From: JAJVHZ01 sp041395385 | Lineage (GTDB): Bacteria; Pseudomonadota; Gammaproteobacteria; JAJPIJ01 | Assembly (NCBI GenBank): GCA_041395385.1 | Contig: JAWLAN010000009.1 | Coordinates: 116,228 to 180,227 of the forward strand | Direction: 5' to 3' | DNA length: 64,000 bases | Part shown: in pieces, positions 51,462 through 59,710 of the stretch | How the letters are laid out: each line of letters opens with the position of its first letter | How positions within the stretch are numbered: the first letter of the stretch is position 1 | The notes under the pieces: model-generated | Database searches by the model: none | What the model was told of the DNA's origin: nothing | What the model saw: only the letters and a program-made list of their open reading frames with translations | Position numbers and translations under genes: made by a program

Positions 51462-52049
51462 ATTGAAGTTCATCGTTATGCGCGGCATTTTCACAGTGCT
51501 AAAGCATATCCGCGCATCGGCCTCTCGCCCCCACCACTCATCGATAGTGAATTGCATGGAGCCGCACGACAGCCAGTAGTGCCCATTGTTGATTCGTTGG
51601 CCGGCGTTGGCCTCTGAGAACACCACGGCCGCAAGCAGCGCAAAATTGATGGTGTCTGGAATGATCATTTCCTGCTGGCCGATGGTTATGGATCGGTGCT
51701 CGTTGCTCTGCCTCAGAACAACACCGAATCCTTTCGGAATATCGGTGCCATGAACGAGGTTGCACCGAAAGATTTCGTATACAACTTCCGAAAATAAAGA
51801 TGGCCGATTCTTCAGCGCGATCCACGTGAACTTTGTTTCTTCCAAATTGATGCCAATTGCCAGCATGGGTTCGATAACCCACAGATAGCGATTGAAGGTA
51901 TCAACGAACCGGTCACGCACTCCTTTTTGTGGAAAGAGTAGCGCGCCAGTGCCGTCGAGTGCGGCGCACGCATGCATCAAGGCGGAGCCTAGCTTCCCAT
52001 TTCCTGCATCATCGAGCGCGTAGGCGACTCGCTGCGCCATGTTCATCAT
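51405..52049 (-). CDS. Unknown cassette-encoded protein
   Basis: 214 residues if it starts at the ATG at 52049, the first one wholly inside the cassette; ATGs at 52064 (across the core site) and 52169 (outside) are alternatives. No family recognised. Composition is clearly AT-richer than the flanking genes. It has a helical first half (ALDDAGNGKLGSALMHACAA) and a later beta-type half. The last 17 codons (AQQGAQPDVPEQLGTPVS region) are translated from the attC itself, which is typical of cassette genes. No signal peptide or membrane segment is obvious. Confidence 0.7.
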   Translation of the reverse strand: MMNMAQRVAYALDDAGNGKLGSALMHACAALDGTGALLFPQKGVRDRFVDTFNRYLWVIEPMLAIGINLEETKFTWIALKNRPSLFSEVVYEIFRCNLVHGTDIPKGFGVVLRQSNEHRSITIGQQEMIIPDTINFALLAAVVFSEANAGQRINNGHYWLSCGSMQFTIDEWWGREADARICFSTVKMPRITMNFNAQQGAQPDVPEQLGTPVS

Positions 52050-52054
52050 AATGA

Positions 52055-52062
52055 TGCCCAAC
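52055..52062 (-). other. Left core site of the cassette array (attI or old attC remnant)
   Basis: GTTGGGCA on the minus strand, matching GTTRRRY and identical to the inverse core of attC 1. No hairpin of attC type precedes it, so it may be the core of an attI site. Confidence 0.55.
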
Positions 52063-52669
52063 ATTGAATTAGACAGTCGGCAGGAATAAATGAGATGGAC
52101 AGAGTCCGTATAGTTCTTGTCATGGCGCGGTCTCGAAATCGTATATAACCGCCTATTTGTACAAGGCAACAGCCACGCAGATGCTTTTCAATTCCGACGG
52201 GAAATGCAGCCGGTCCCGGCGTGAAGAGTCGAGCGACAGGAAGCTCAGGGCACACGACCACCGATCCTGCCGTCTTGGGCTTGCGCAATTGCACTGCGCA
52301 ATGTCCGCTACAGGGGAATACGAACTGTCTCCTTCTGGCCGATTGGTCCGGCCCCTGCACACGGCCGTGCTGCGGTGTTGCGCCATGAGGCGGCGGGTGC
52401 CCGAGAGGGAAGCACTGAGAATGGAGGGCACAACCATCCGCATGACTCCTTGTCGGGGCGGCGCACGCGGCGCCGCGGTTGCTGCTAAAGCATAGCAGCC
52501 GGATTTGGATTGGGGGAAGCGAATAGGGGGAATGGAAGTCGGGGTTGGCTTGGCGGCGCGGTGGAATCCCCTTGGCCCGCTCATTTAAAAGGTGGGAGCA
52601 ACGCGATCTTCAAGGGGGAACCGGATGGGAGGCGGCGGAAGACGCGCGGCGAACTGGTAGAATGCCGCC
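52063..52669. other. Gene-free stretch between the cassette array and aroC
   Basis: About 600 bases. Short open frames exist on both strands (for example 52157-52495 on plus) but show no conserved motif, ribosome site or integrase signature. The aroC promoter is presumably at its right end, but I see no clear match. Confidence 0.45.
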
Positions 52670-53773
52670 ATGTCTGGGAATACCTTCGGAAAGTTGTTCA
52701 CGGTGACCTCGGCCGGCGAGAGCCACGGGCCGTCCTACGTCGGCATCGTCGACGGCTGCCCGCCGGGCATGGCGCTGAGCGAGGAGGATCTGCAGCACGA
52801 CCTCGACCGGCGCAAGCCGGGCACCTCGCGGCACACCACGCAGCGGCGCGAGGAGGACCGGGTGCGCATCCTCTCCGGGGTCTTCGAGGGCCACACCACC
52901 GGCACGCCCATCGGGCTCCTCATCGAGAACCAGGACCAGCGCTCCAAGGACTACGGCAACATCCTTGATCGCTTCCGCCCCGGCCACGCCGACTACACCT
53001 ACAACCAGAAGTACGGCCTGCGCGACTATCGCGGCGGCGGGCGCGCCTCGGCGCGCGAGACCTGCAACCGCGTGGCGGCCGCGGGCCTCGCCCAGAAGTA
53101 CCTGCGCGAGCGCTACGGCGTGCGCATCCGCGGCTATCTCGCCCAGCTCGGGCCGCTGGCCCTGGGATGCAACGATCTGGAGGCGGCGGATCACAACCCG
53201 TTCTTCTGCGCCGAGCCGGATCGGGTGCCGGAGCTCGAGGCCTACATGGACGCGCTGCGCAAGGAGGGCAACTCCATCGGCGCGCGCATCAACGTGATCG
53301 CCGCCGGCGCGCCGGCCGGGTGGGGCGAGCCCATCTTCGATCGCCTCGATGCGGACATCGCGCACGCGATGATGGGCATCAATGCCGTCAAGGGGGTCGA
53401 GATCGGCGCCGGCTTCGCGAGCGTCGCGCAGAAGGGCACCGAGCACCGTGACGAGATGACGCCGCAGGGATTCCTCAGCAACCACGCCGGCGGCGTGCTG
53501 GGCGGGATCTCCACCGGCCAGGACATCCTGGTCAGCATCGCGCTGAAGCCCACCTCCAGCATCCGCCTGCCGGGCCACACCATCGACGTCGAGGGCAAGG
53601 CCACCGAGGTCGCCACCCACGGCCGCCACGACCCGTGCGTCGGCATCCGCGCCACACCGATCGCCGAGGCAATGCTGGCGCTGGTGCTCATGGATCACGC
53701 CCTGCGCCACCGCGCGCAGAACTGCGACGTCACCCCCTCCACACCGGCGATCCCCGCCTCGCCCGAGCGATGA
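52670..53773 (+). CDS. aroC: Chorismate synthase
   Basis: 367 residues, standard. FMN/substrate motifs are all present: SAGESHGPSYVGIVDG at the start, RPGHADYTYNQKYG, RGGGRASARETCNRVAAAG, and GGISTGQDILVSIALKPT near the C-terminus. It converts EPSP to chorismate, the last shared step to aromatic amino acids and folate. The MFS gene that follows overlaps it by 4 bases. prmB, its usual neighbour, is 19 kb upstream. Confidence 0.97.
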   Translation: MSGNTFGKLFTVTSAGESHGPSYVGIVDGCPPGMALSEEDLQHDLDRRKPGTSRHTTQRREEDRVRILSGVFEGHTTGTPIGLLIENQDQRSKDYGNILDRFRPGHADYTYNQKYGLRDYRGGGRASARETCNRVAAAGLAQKYLRERYGVRIRGYLAQLGPLALGCNDLEAADHNPFFCAEPDRVPELEAYMDALRKEGNSIGARINVIAAGAPAGWGEPIFDRLDADIAHAMMGINAVKGVEIGAGFASVAQKGTEHRDEMTPQGFLSNHAGGVLGGISTGQDILVSIALKPTSSIRLPGHTIDVEGKATEVATHGRHDPCVGIRATPIAEAMLALVLMDHALRHRAQNCDVTPSTPAIPASPER

Positions 53774-54954
53774 CACCGGCAGGGGGCGTGCCCTACGTCC
53801 GCCTGTCGGGGTTTTACTTCGTCTATTTCGCCGTCGTCGGCGCGCTGGTCCCGTACTTCAACCCCTACCTGCAGGCGAACGGCTACGACGCCGAGCAGAT
53901 CGGCCAGGCCACCGCGCTGCTGCTGGTCGGGCGCATCGTCGCGCCGGGGATCTGGGGGTGGCTGGCCGATCGCACCGGCCAGCGCCTGCGCATGGTGCAG
54001 TCCACCACGCTGATGGCGCTCATCGCCTTCGCCGGCGTCTTCTGGGCCGACAGCTTCGCGAAGATGGCGGTGGTGCTGTTGCTCTATGGCCTCTTCTGGA
54101 GCGCCTCGCTGCCGCAGTTCGAGGCGATCACGCTCAATCACCTGGGCGACCGGCTGCAGGACTACACCCGTATTCGCCTCTGGGGCTCCATCGGCTTCAT
54201 CGTGACTGCGGGGCTGCTCGGCGCACTGCTGCAGCGCTGGGGCATCTCGCTGCTGCCGGCCATTCTCGTCGGGCTCATCGCGCTGGTGTATCTGGCGGGC
54301 GCGGCCATCCCGCCGGAGCCGCCGTCGCCGCATGTGCACGTGCAGAAGGCGTCGTTCATGGAGATTCTGCGCCGGCGGGGCGTGGCGGTGCTGTTCTTCT
54401 CCACCTTGGTGATGCAACTCTCCTGCGGGCCGTACTACGCCTTCTACACGATCTTCCTCGAGGAGCGCGGCTACTCGCGCACGGTGGCGGGCCTGCTGTG
54501 GGCGCTCGGCGTCGCGGCCGAAGTGGTGCTGTTCACGGTCATGCACCGGCTGCTGCCGGCGTGGGGGCTGCGCCGGCTCATGCTCATCAGTCTCGCCGCC
54601 GGCGTCCTGCGCTGGCTGATGGTGGGCTACGGCGTGCAGTCCGCGCTCGTCATCGTGCTTGCGCAGCTCATGCACGCGGCGACCTTCGGCATGCATCACG
54701 CTGCCGCGGTGCAATACGTGCACCGATATTTCGTCGGCCGGCACCAGGGGCGCGGGCAGGCGCTGTACAGTTCAATCGCTTACGGCGTCGGCGGCGCGGT
54801 GGGCGCGCTCGTCACCGGTTATCTGTGGACGCACCTCGGGCCGGCGCGCACCTTCGCCGTCGCCGCCCTGGTGTGCGCGATCGGCCTGGTCGCCGCGTGG
54901 CGGTTCCTGGAGGACGACCCGGGCCATCACGCCGGGCGCGCCGCGGCCGCTTGA
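53770..54954 (+). CDS. MFS transporter of the phenylpropionate/HcaT-like (PPP) type
   Basis: 394 residues, 12 membrane segments, ATG at 53770 overlapping the aroC stop (ATGA). Characteristic are the start YVRLSGFYFVYFAVVGALVPYFNPYLQ, motif A variant GWLADRTGQRLRMVQ, RIRLWGSIGFIVTAG, and the late YSSIAYGVGGAVGAL. It resembles HcaT/LacY-like symporters. An MFS gene right behind aroC is a recurrent gammaproteobacterial arrangement, which suggests transport of an aromatic or related compound; this is inference. Confidence 0.87.
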   Translation: MTPAGGVPYVRLSGFYFVYFAVVGALVPYFNPYLQANGYDAEQIGQATALLLVGRIVAPGIWGWLADRTGQRLRMVQSTTLMALIAFAGVFWADSFAKMAVVLLLYGLFWSASLPQFEAITLNHLGDRLQDYTRIRLWGSIGFIVTAGLLGALLQRWGISLLPAILVGLIALVYLAGAAIPPEPPSPHVHVQKASFMEILRRRGVAVLFFSTLVMQLSCGPYYAFYTIFLEERGYSRTVAGLLWALGVAAEVVLFTVMHRLLPAWGLRRLMLISLAAGVLRWLMVGYGVQSALVIVLAQLMHAATFGMHHAAAVQYVHRYFVGRHQGRGQALYSSIAYGVGGAVGALVTGYLWTHLGPARTFAVAALVCAIGLVAAWRFLEDDPGHHAGRAAAA

Positions 54955-55018
54955 CCTCTTCCGGGGTGCCGCCTAGGCTGGCTGCAACGATCCACGTTCA
55001 AACCGTGCAGGCTCCGTC

Positions 55019-55780
55019 ATGACGTACTGTCTGGCCGTACAAGTGAAGAGCGGGCTCATCTTCGTCTCCGACTCGCGCACCAATGCCGGTGTCGATCAGG
55101 TCAGCATCTTCAGCAAGATGCACACCTTCGGCCGCGACGGCGATCGGCAACTGATATTGTTGTCGGCGGGCAATCTCGGCACCACGCAGGGTGTGGTCGC
55201 GCAGCTGCACCGCGACATACGCTCCAACGCCGACGAGAATCTCTTCACCATTGCCGATCTGAACGAGGCCGGCGACTACGTCGGCCGCCTCAATCGCGAG
55301 CAGCAGAGCAAGGTCACCGGCGGCGGCGCCACCTTCGAGGCGAGCTTCATCCTCGGCGGGCAGATCGGAGCCGAGCCGCCGGGCGTGCTGCGCATCTATC
55401 CGGAGGGCAACCACATCTGCGCCACCGACGAGACGCCCTACCTGCAGATCGGCGAGAGCAAGTACGGCAAGCCCATCCTCGATCGCATCGTCGCGCCGTC
55501 CACCAGCCTAGAGCAGGCGGCGCTGTGCGCGCTGGTGTCGATGGACTCGACCATCCGCAGCAACGTCACGGTCGGCCCGCCGATCGAGGTGCTGGTCTAC
55601 CGCCGCGACACGCTCACCGCCGGCGACTATCTGAAGCTCGACAACGACAGCGCCTACCTGCGCGATCTGAAGCGCAGCTGGGAGGAAGGCCTGCGGGATG
55701 CCTTCATGAAGCTGCCGCCCATCAACTGGGCGAGTGCCAAGGATCGCGCCGCGGACTCCCGCAACGTCGTCGCCCTCTAA
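55019..55780 (+). CDS. Anbu: proteasome-like self-assembling protease
   Basis: 253 residues. After removal of the first Met the N-terminal residue is Thr (MTYCLAVQ), the expected nucleophile. Asp in SDSRTNAGVD (about 17-21) and Lys in IFSKMHTF (about 33) complete the active site. Anbu is an ancestral beta-subunit homologue that forms open helical assemblies; its substrates are unknown. It is normally clustered with an alpha-E protein, a circularly permuted ATP-grasp protein and a transglutaminase. The first two are here on the opposite strand. Confidence 0.92.
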   Translation: MTYCLAVQVKSGLIFVSDSRTNAGVDQVSIFSKMHTFGRDGDRQLILLSAGNLGTTQGVVAQLHRDIRSNADENLFTIADLNEAGDYVGRLNREQQSKVTGGGATFEASFILGGQIGAEPPGVLRIYPEGNHICATDETPYLQIGESKYGKPILDRIVAPSTSLEQAALCALVSMDSTIRSNVTVGPPIEVLVYRRDTLTAGDYLKLDNDSAYLRDLKRSWEEGLRDAFMKLPPINWASAKDRAADSRNVVAL

Positions 55781-55832
55781 AGCGGTCGCCGTGCCCGCGC
55801 AGGCGGTCATCGGCGGCAACTCACGAAAATGG

Positions 55833-56044
55833 GTTCCCGCTTTCGCGGGAACGACGGGGAGAGGTTCCTTCCGCGCCGACCAAATATCAGAGCGGGAATG
55901 CCGATCGCGGCTCATGCGCCGTTCCGATCGCGGGGCCGGCGCGCCTTGATGTCGAGCGTAGTCGGGAACGTAGCTCGACATCGCGGTAGCGCGCGGGACA
56001 GGATGTCCCGCGAGCGGTAGCCGGCCCCGCGATCGGAATGGCGC
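55833..56044. repeat. Cluster of palindromes between two convergent genes
   Basis: Four inverted repeats. GTTCCCGC / GCGGGAAC (55833-55852). A 25-bp outer pair with one mismatch at 55916-55940 and 56020-56044. Inside it are GATGTCGAGC / GCTCGACATC (55948-55982) and CGCGGGACA / TGTCCCGCG (55992-56012). The segment CGAGCGGTAGCC also occurs in the 33.7 kb element. It is likely a repetitive extragenic palindrome unit that may also stop transcription from both sides. Confidence 0.72.
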
Positions 56045-56077
56045 GGGCGGACTCGAATTACCGCCGTGCTGTTTGGC

Positions 56078-57034
56078 TCAGGGTTTCGGCGCGAAGGCGA
56101 ACCAGTTCGCCGAGACCTCGTTGTGCACGCGTGCGAGCCAGCGCTGCATGGTGTCGATCTGCCTGCGCATCCCGTGGCTCATCAGCCGGGCGATGTCGCG
56201 CCGGCGGACGACGTCGCGCACCTTCTGCACCGTCTCCAGGGGCTGCTCGTGGCGGGGGAACTGCAGCAGGCAGGACTCGACCTCGTTCAGGCAGTGCATC
56301 ACCGAGCGCGGGAAGTCCTTGTCGAGCACCAGGTACTTGACCACCTCCACCGCCTTCACGCGCGACTGCACGTGCTGGTGGTACATCTCGTAGGCGCTCA
56401 TGCACAGCAGTACGCTCATCCAGCGGATGTTGGTGAGCGGCGTGGCCAGCGCCCCGGCGACCTGCTGCTGGACGTCGGTGGCCTGCTGGCCGGCCACACC
56501 GAGATCGATGACGCGCGTGGTCATGTCGGCGCGCTCGATGTTGCGGCCCAGGCGCGCGAAGTGATACGCGGCATCGTGGCTCATGGTGCCGGAGAGCAGG
56601 CCGTTCAGGAGCTGGCAGCGCTCCACCACGTCGCGCAGGAATCCGCTGCGGTGGTTGCGGGCCACCGCCTTGCCGGCATGCTCCTTCACCTGCCAGTAGG
56701 TGTCGTTGATGAGCTCCCAGGCCTCCGTCGGGATGACCTCGCGCGTGGTGCGCGCGTTCTCGCGGGCGTTCTGCACCGATTGCAGGATGGAGGAGGGGTT
56801 GTGCTCGTCGGGCAGCATGAAGCGCACGACGTGCCGCTCCTCGGCGACGCCATAGCGATCGACGTAGCTCGCGTGCACCCCCAGGACCTCCACCATCACC
56901 TCCCACAGCGCCGTGGCCTCGCGCGGCGCGCCGAGGATCATCTCGGTCACCGCGTTGACCATGCGTGCGGTGTTCTCGGCGCGCTCCATGTAGCGGCCGG
57001 TCCAGTACATCCTCTCTGCCACGCGCGAGAGCAT
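56078..57034 (-). CDS. Alpha-E domain protein (DUF403), Anbu-associated
   Basis: 318 residues from the ATG at 57034. All-helical family protein starting LSRVAERMYWTGRYMERAENTAR, with conserved EVIPTEAWELIND and FARLGRNIERADMTTRVID. The role is unknown; genes of this family co-occur with Anbu and an ATP-grasp enzyme and may take part in making or tagging a peptide-like product. It starts 2 bases after the ATP-grasp gene ends. The frame stays open far upstream (to 58735), but that part is a shadow of the ATP-grasp gene. Confidence 0.9.
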   Translation of the reverse strand: MLSRVAERMYWTGRYMERAENTARMVNAVTEMILGAPREATALWEVMVEVLGVHASYVDRYGVAEERHVVRFMLPDEHNPSSILQSVQNARENARTTREVIPTEAWELINDTYWQVKEHAGKAVARNHRSGFLRDVVERCQLLNGLLSGTMSHDAAYHFARLGRNIERADMTTRVIDLGVAGQQATDVQQQVAGALATPLTNIRWMSVLLCMSAYEMYHQHVQSRVKAVEVVKYLVLDKDFPRSVMHCLNEVESCLLQFPRHEQPLETVQKVRDVVRRRDIARLMSHGMRRQIDTMQRWLARVHNEVSANWFAFAPKP

Positions 57035-57036
57035 GA

Positions 57037-58500
57037 TCAGGCCTTCCTCCTGTCCTCGGGCGTGGCGACGATCCAGGTGTCCTTGCTGCCGCCGCCCTGC
57101 GAGGAGTTCACCACGTAGGAGCCCTTCACCAGCGCCACGCGCGTCAGCCCGCCCGCGGTCACGTAGGTGTCCTTGGCCTGCAGGATGAAGGGGCGCAGGT
57201 CGACGTGACGCGGCTCGATGCGATTGCCGCACAGCGTCGGCACGGTCGACAGCGTGATGAGCGGCTGTGCGACGTAGTTGCGCGGGTCGGCCTGGATGCG
57301 GCGCTTGAATTCCGCGATCTCGCGCCGGCTCGCCTGCGGGCCGATCAGCATGCCGTAGCCGCCGGACTCGTTCGCCGGCTTGATCACCAGCTTGTCGACG
57401 TTCGCGAGCACGTGCTCGCGCTGCTTCTCGTCCATGCAGAGATAGGTCGGTACGTTCGGCAGGATGGGGTCCTCGTCGAGATAGTAGCGGATCATCTCCG
57501 GCACGTAGGCGTACACCGCCTTGTCGTCGGCCACGCCGCAGCCCGGCGCGTTGACCAGCGCCACGTTGCCGTGGTGCCAGGCGCGCATCAGCCCGCGCAC
57601 GCCGAGCATGGAGTCCGGGTTGAAGGTCTGCGGGTCGAGGAACAGGTCGTCGATGCGGCGGTAGATCACGTCCACGCGCGAGAGACCGGAGATGGTGCGC
57701 ATGTACACGCAGTCGTCGTCGCTGACCACCAGGTCGGAGCCCTCGACCAGCTCCACGCCCATCTCGCGGGCGAGGAAGGCGTGCTCGAAGTACGCCGAGT
57801 TGTAGATCCCCGGGGTGAGCACCACGATCTCCGGCTTGTCCTGCTGCCGCGGGCTGAGCGACACCATCATCTCGAACAGCCGCTCGGTGTAGTCGTCCAC
57901 GGGCAGGATCTCCTGGTCCGCGAACAGCTCCGGCAGCACGCGCTTGGTGAGCATGCGGTTCTCGATCATGTAGGACACGCCCGAGGGCACGCGCAGGTTG
58001 TCCTCCAGGACGTAGAGGGTGCCGTCCTTGTCGCGCACCAGATCGGTGCCGCAGATGTGGGCCCAGGCACCATATCGAGGCTGCATGCCCACGCACTGGG
58101 GGCGGAAATTCTTCGACTTGGCGAGCACCGCCTCCGGCACCACGCCGGCGCGCAGGATGCGCTGGGCGTTGTAGACGTCGTGGATGAAGCAGTTCAGCGC
58201 CGTCAGCCGCTGGCGCAGGCCGGCCTCGGTCTCGCGCCACTCGCGGGCCTCGATGACCCGCGGCACGATGTCGAACGGCCACTGCCGATCGATGTTCTGA
58301 CCCTCGCTGTAGACCGTGAAGGTGATGCCCATGGTCTTGATCGCCAGGTCGGCGGCGGCCTTGCGGACCTTCACCTCCTCGGGCGAGAGCGAGGCGAGGT
58401 AGTTGCACAGGCCCGTCGCGCCGGGGCGAGGCTCGCCGGGCGCGGCGATGAGCTCGTCGTAGCAGCCTCGTGCCTTGTAGCGGGTCCAGTCTATGCGCAT
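57037..58500 (-). CDS. Circularly permuted type-2 ATP-grasp protein
   Basis: 487 residues from the ATG at 58500 (MRIDWTRYKARGCYDEL). Family features: LRQRLTALNCFIHDVYNAQRIL, GAWAHICGTDLVRDKDGTLYVLEDNLRVPSGVSYM (key part EDNLRVPSG), VDKLVIKPANESGGYGMLIG and the C-terminal VVNSSQGGGSKDTWI. ATP-grasp enzymes form amide bonds through acyl-phosphates; this permuted class is uncharacterised. It forms an operon with the alpha-E gene, converging on Anbu. Confidence 0.92.
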   Translation of the reverse strand: MRIDWTRYKARGCYDELIAAPGEPRPGATGLCNYLASLSPEEVKVRKAAADLAIKTMGITFTVYSEGQNIDRQWPFDIVPRVIEAREWRETEAGLRQRLTALNCFIHDVYNAQRILRAGVVPEAVLAKSKNFRPQCVGMQPRYGAWAHICGTDLVRDKDGTLYVLEDNLRVPSGVSYMIENRMLTKRVLPELFADQEILPVDDYTERLFEMMVSLSPRQQDKPEIVVLTPGIYNSAYFEHAFLAREMGVELVEGSDLVVSDDDCVYMRTISGLSRVDVIYRRIDDLFLDPQTFNPDSMLGVRGLMRAWHHGNVALVNAPGCGVADDKAVYAYVPEMIRYYLDEDPILPNVPTYLCMDEKQREHVLANVDKLVIKPANESGGYGMLIGPQASRREIAEFKRRIQADPRNYVAQPLITLSTVPTLCGNRIEPRHVDLRPFILQAKDTYVTAGGLTRVALVKGSYVVNSSQGGGSKDTWIVATPEDRRKA

Positions 58501-58616
58501 CGCCTGGGGTGTGCCCGGGGTGATCGTACCGTTGGATGGAAGCGTGGTCGTTGGGTTTAGAATACGCGAAGCAAGCGCTGATCCAAATCGATCCGCGTCC
58601 GGACCACGAAAAGAAG

Positions 58617-59705
58617 ATGAACGCGGTGCCCCAACCACCGACCGCCTGCGCCGACGCGATCGCCGCCCTGCAGGAGCGCATCGCGCGCGCCCACGCCCAG
58701 GGTGAGCCGCTGCGCATCGTCGGCGGGGACACCAAGTCCTTCTACGGACGCGAGCCCGCGGGCGAGGCGGTGTCCACCGCTGCGCTGAAGGGCATCGCGG
58801 AGTACGAAGCGAGCGAACTGGTGATCACCGCGATGACCGGCACGCCGCTCGACGACGTCGAGGCGGCGTTGGCCGAGCGCGGCCAGATGCTCGCCTTCGA
58901 GCCGCCGCACTTCGGCGCCGGCGCCACGCTCGGGGGCACCATCGCCTGCGGATTCTCCGGACCTCGCCGCCCCTACGCCGGCTCGGCCCGCGATTTCGTG
59001 CTGGGCGTGCGTTGCCTGAACGGCAAGGGCGAGCTGCTGCGCTTCGGCGGGCAGGTGATGAAGAACGTGGCCGGGTACGACGTCTCCCGCCTCATGGTCG
59101 GCGCGCTCGGCACGCTGGGCGTGCTGGTCGATGTCTCGCTGAAGGTGCTGCCCAGGCCGGAGGCGGAGCTGACCCTGGCGCACGAGGTGACGGCGGCCGA
59201 GGCCATAGAGCGCATGAATCGCTGGGCGGGCCAGCCGCTGCCGTTGTCCGCGGCCGCCTACGACACCGGCTGCCTGACGGTGCGGCTGTCCGGCGCGGCG
59301 GCCGCGCTCGAGGCGGCGCGCGCCGGCATCGGCGGCGACGTCGTGGCCGACGCCGGGGAGTACTGGTCGGAGCTGCGCGAGCATCGATCGGCGTTCTTCG
59401 ACTCCGGCGAATGCCTGTGGCGATTGTCGGTGCCGCCGACCACGCCGCACCTGCATTTCCCGGGCGAGTGGCTGCTGGAGTGGGGCGGGGCGCAGCGCTG
59501 GCTGAAGACCACCGCCGTGCCCGAGGAGGTGCGGGCCGCGGCCCGCGTCGCCGGTGGTCACGCGACGATGTTCCGCCACGGCGACCGCGGGCAGGAGGTC
59601 TTCTCGCCGCTGCCGCCGCCGCTCATGCGCCTGCATCGCGAGCTGAAGGCGCAGTTCGATCCCATGCGCATCCTCAACCCCGGGCGGATGTACGCCGGAC
59701 TCTGA
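58617..59705 (+). CDS. glcE: Glycolate oxidase subunit GlcE (FAD-binding)
   Basis: 362 residues. FAD_binding_4 fold: LRIVGGDTKSFYGR at the start, LAFEPPHFGAGATLGGTIACG and GGQVMKNVAGYDVSRLMVGALGTLG (key part KNVAGYDVSRL). GlcE is the shorter flavin subunit of the membrane-associated glycolate dehydrogenase GlcDEF, which oxidises glycolate to glyoxylate. The ATG at 58617 follows AAAGAAG. glcF follows after 5 bases. glcD, normally just upstream, is absent; the divergent ATP-grasp gene is there. Confidence 0.92.
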   Translation: MNAVPQPPTACADAIAALQERIARAHAQGEPLRIVGGDTKSFYGREPAGEAVSTAALKGIAEYEASELVITAMTGTPLDDVEAALAERGQMLAFEPPHFGAGATLGGTIACGFSGPRRPYAGSARDFVLGVRCLNGKGELLRFGGQVMKNVAGYDVSRLMVGALGTLGVLVDVSLKVLPRPEAELTLAHEVTAAEAIERMNRWAGQPLPLSAAAYDTGCLTVRLSGAAAALEAARAGIGGDVVADAGEYWSELREHRSAFFDSGECLWRLSVPPTTPHLHFPGEWLLEWGGAQRWLKTTAVPEEVRAAARVAGGHATMFRHGDRGQEVFSPLPPPLMRLHRELKAQFDPMRILNPGRMYAGL

Positions 59706-59710
59706 ACCGT

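Larger units (their letters stand above)
49607..52061 (-). mobile_element. Integron gene-cassette array, three cassettes, no integrase seen
   Basis: Three consecutive cassettes read right to left. In each, the left core site (GTT...) is repeated in inverse form at the start of the cassette's own attC, as required if the cassette circularises. Cassette 1 (52061-51401): GTTGGGCAT at both ends, exact. Cassette 2 (51400-50125): GTTAGAGCGCA, exact. Cassette 3 (50124-49607): GTTATTCGA against GTTACGCGA, 7 of 9. Gene strand, stop codons falling in attC sites, and foldable arms with unpaired bases all agree. No intI-like frame lies in the 600 bases upstream, so this is a cluster of attC sites without integrase, or the integrase gene has been lost. 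Confidence 0.82.

Noticed and set aside
52157..52495. Possible integrase remnant on the plus strand beside the cassette array
   Set aside because: The 112-codon frame has none of the tyrosine-recombinase motifs and no similarity to IntI that I can see.
56078..58735. An 885-codon frame that could suggest an alpha-E protein fused to a long N-terminal part
   Set aside because: The upstream part overlaps the ATP-grasp gene in another frame and is low-complexity; the alpha-E protein starts normally at 57034.
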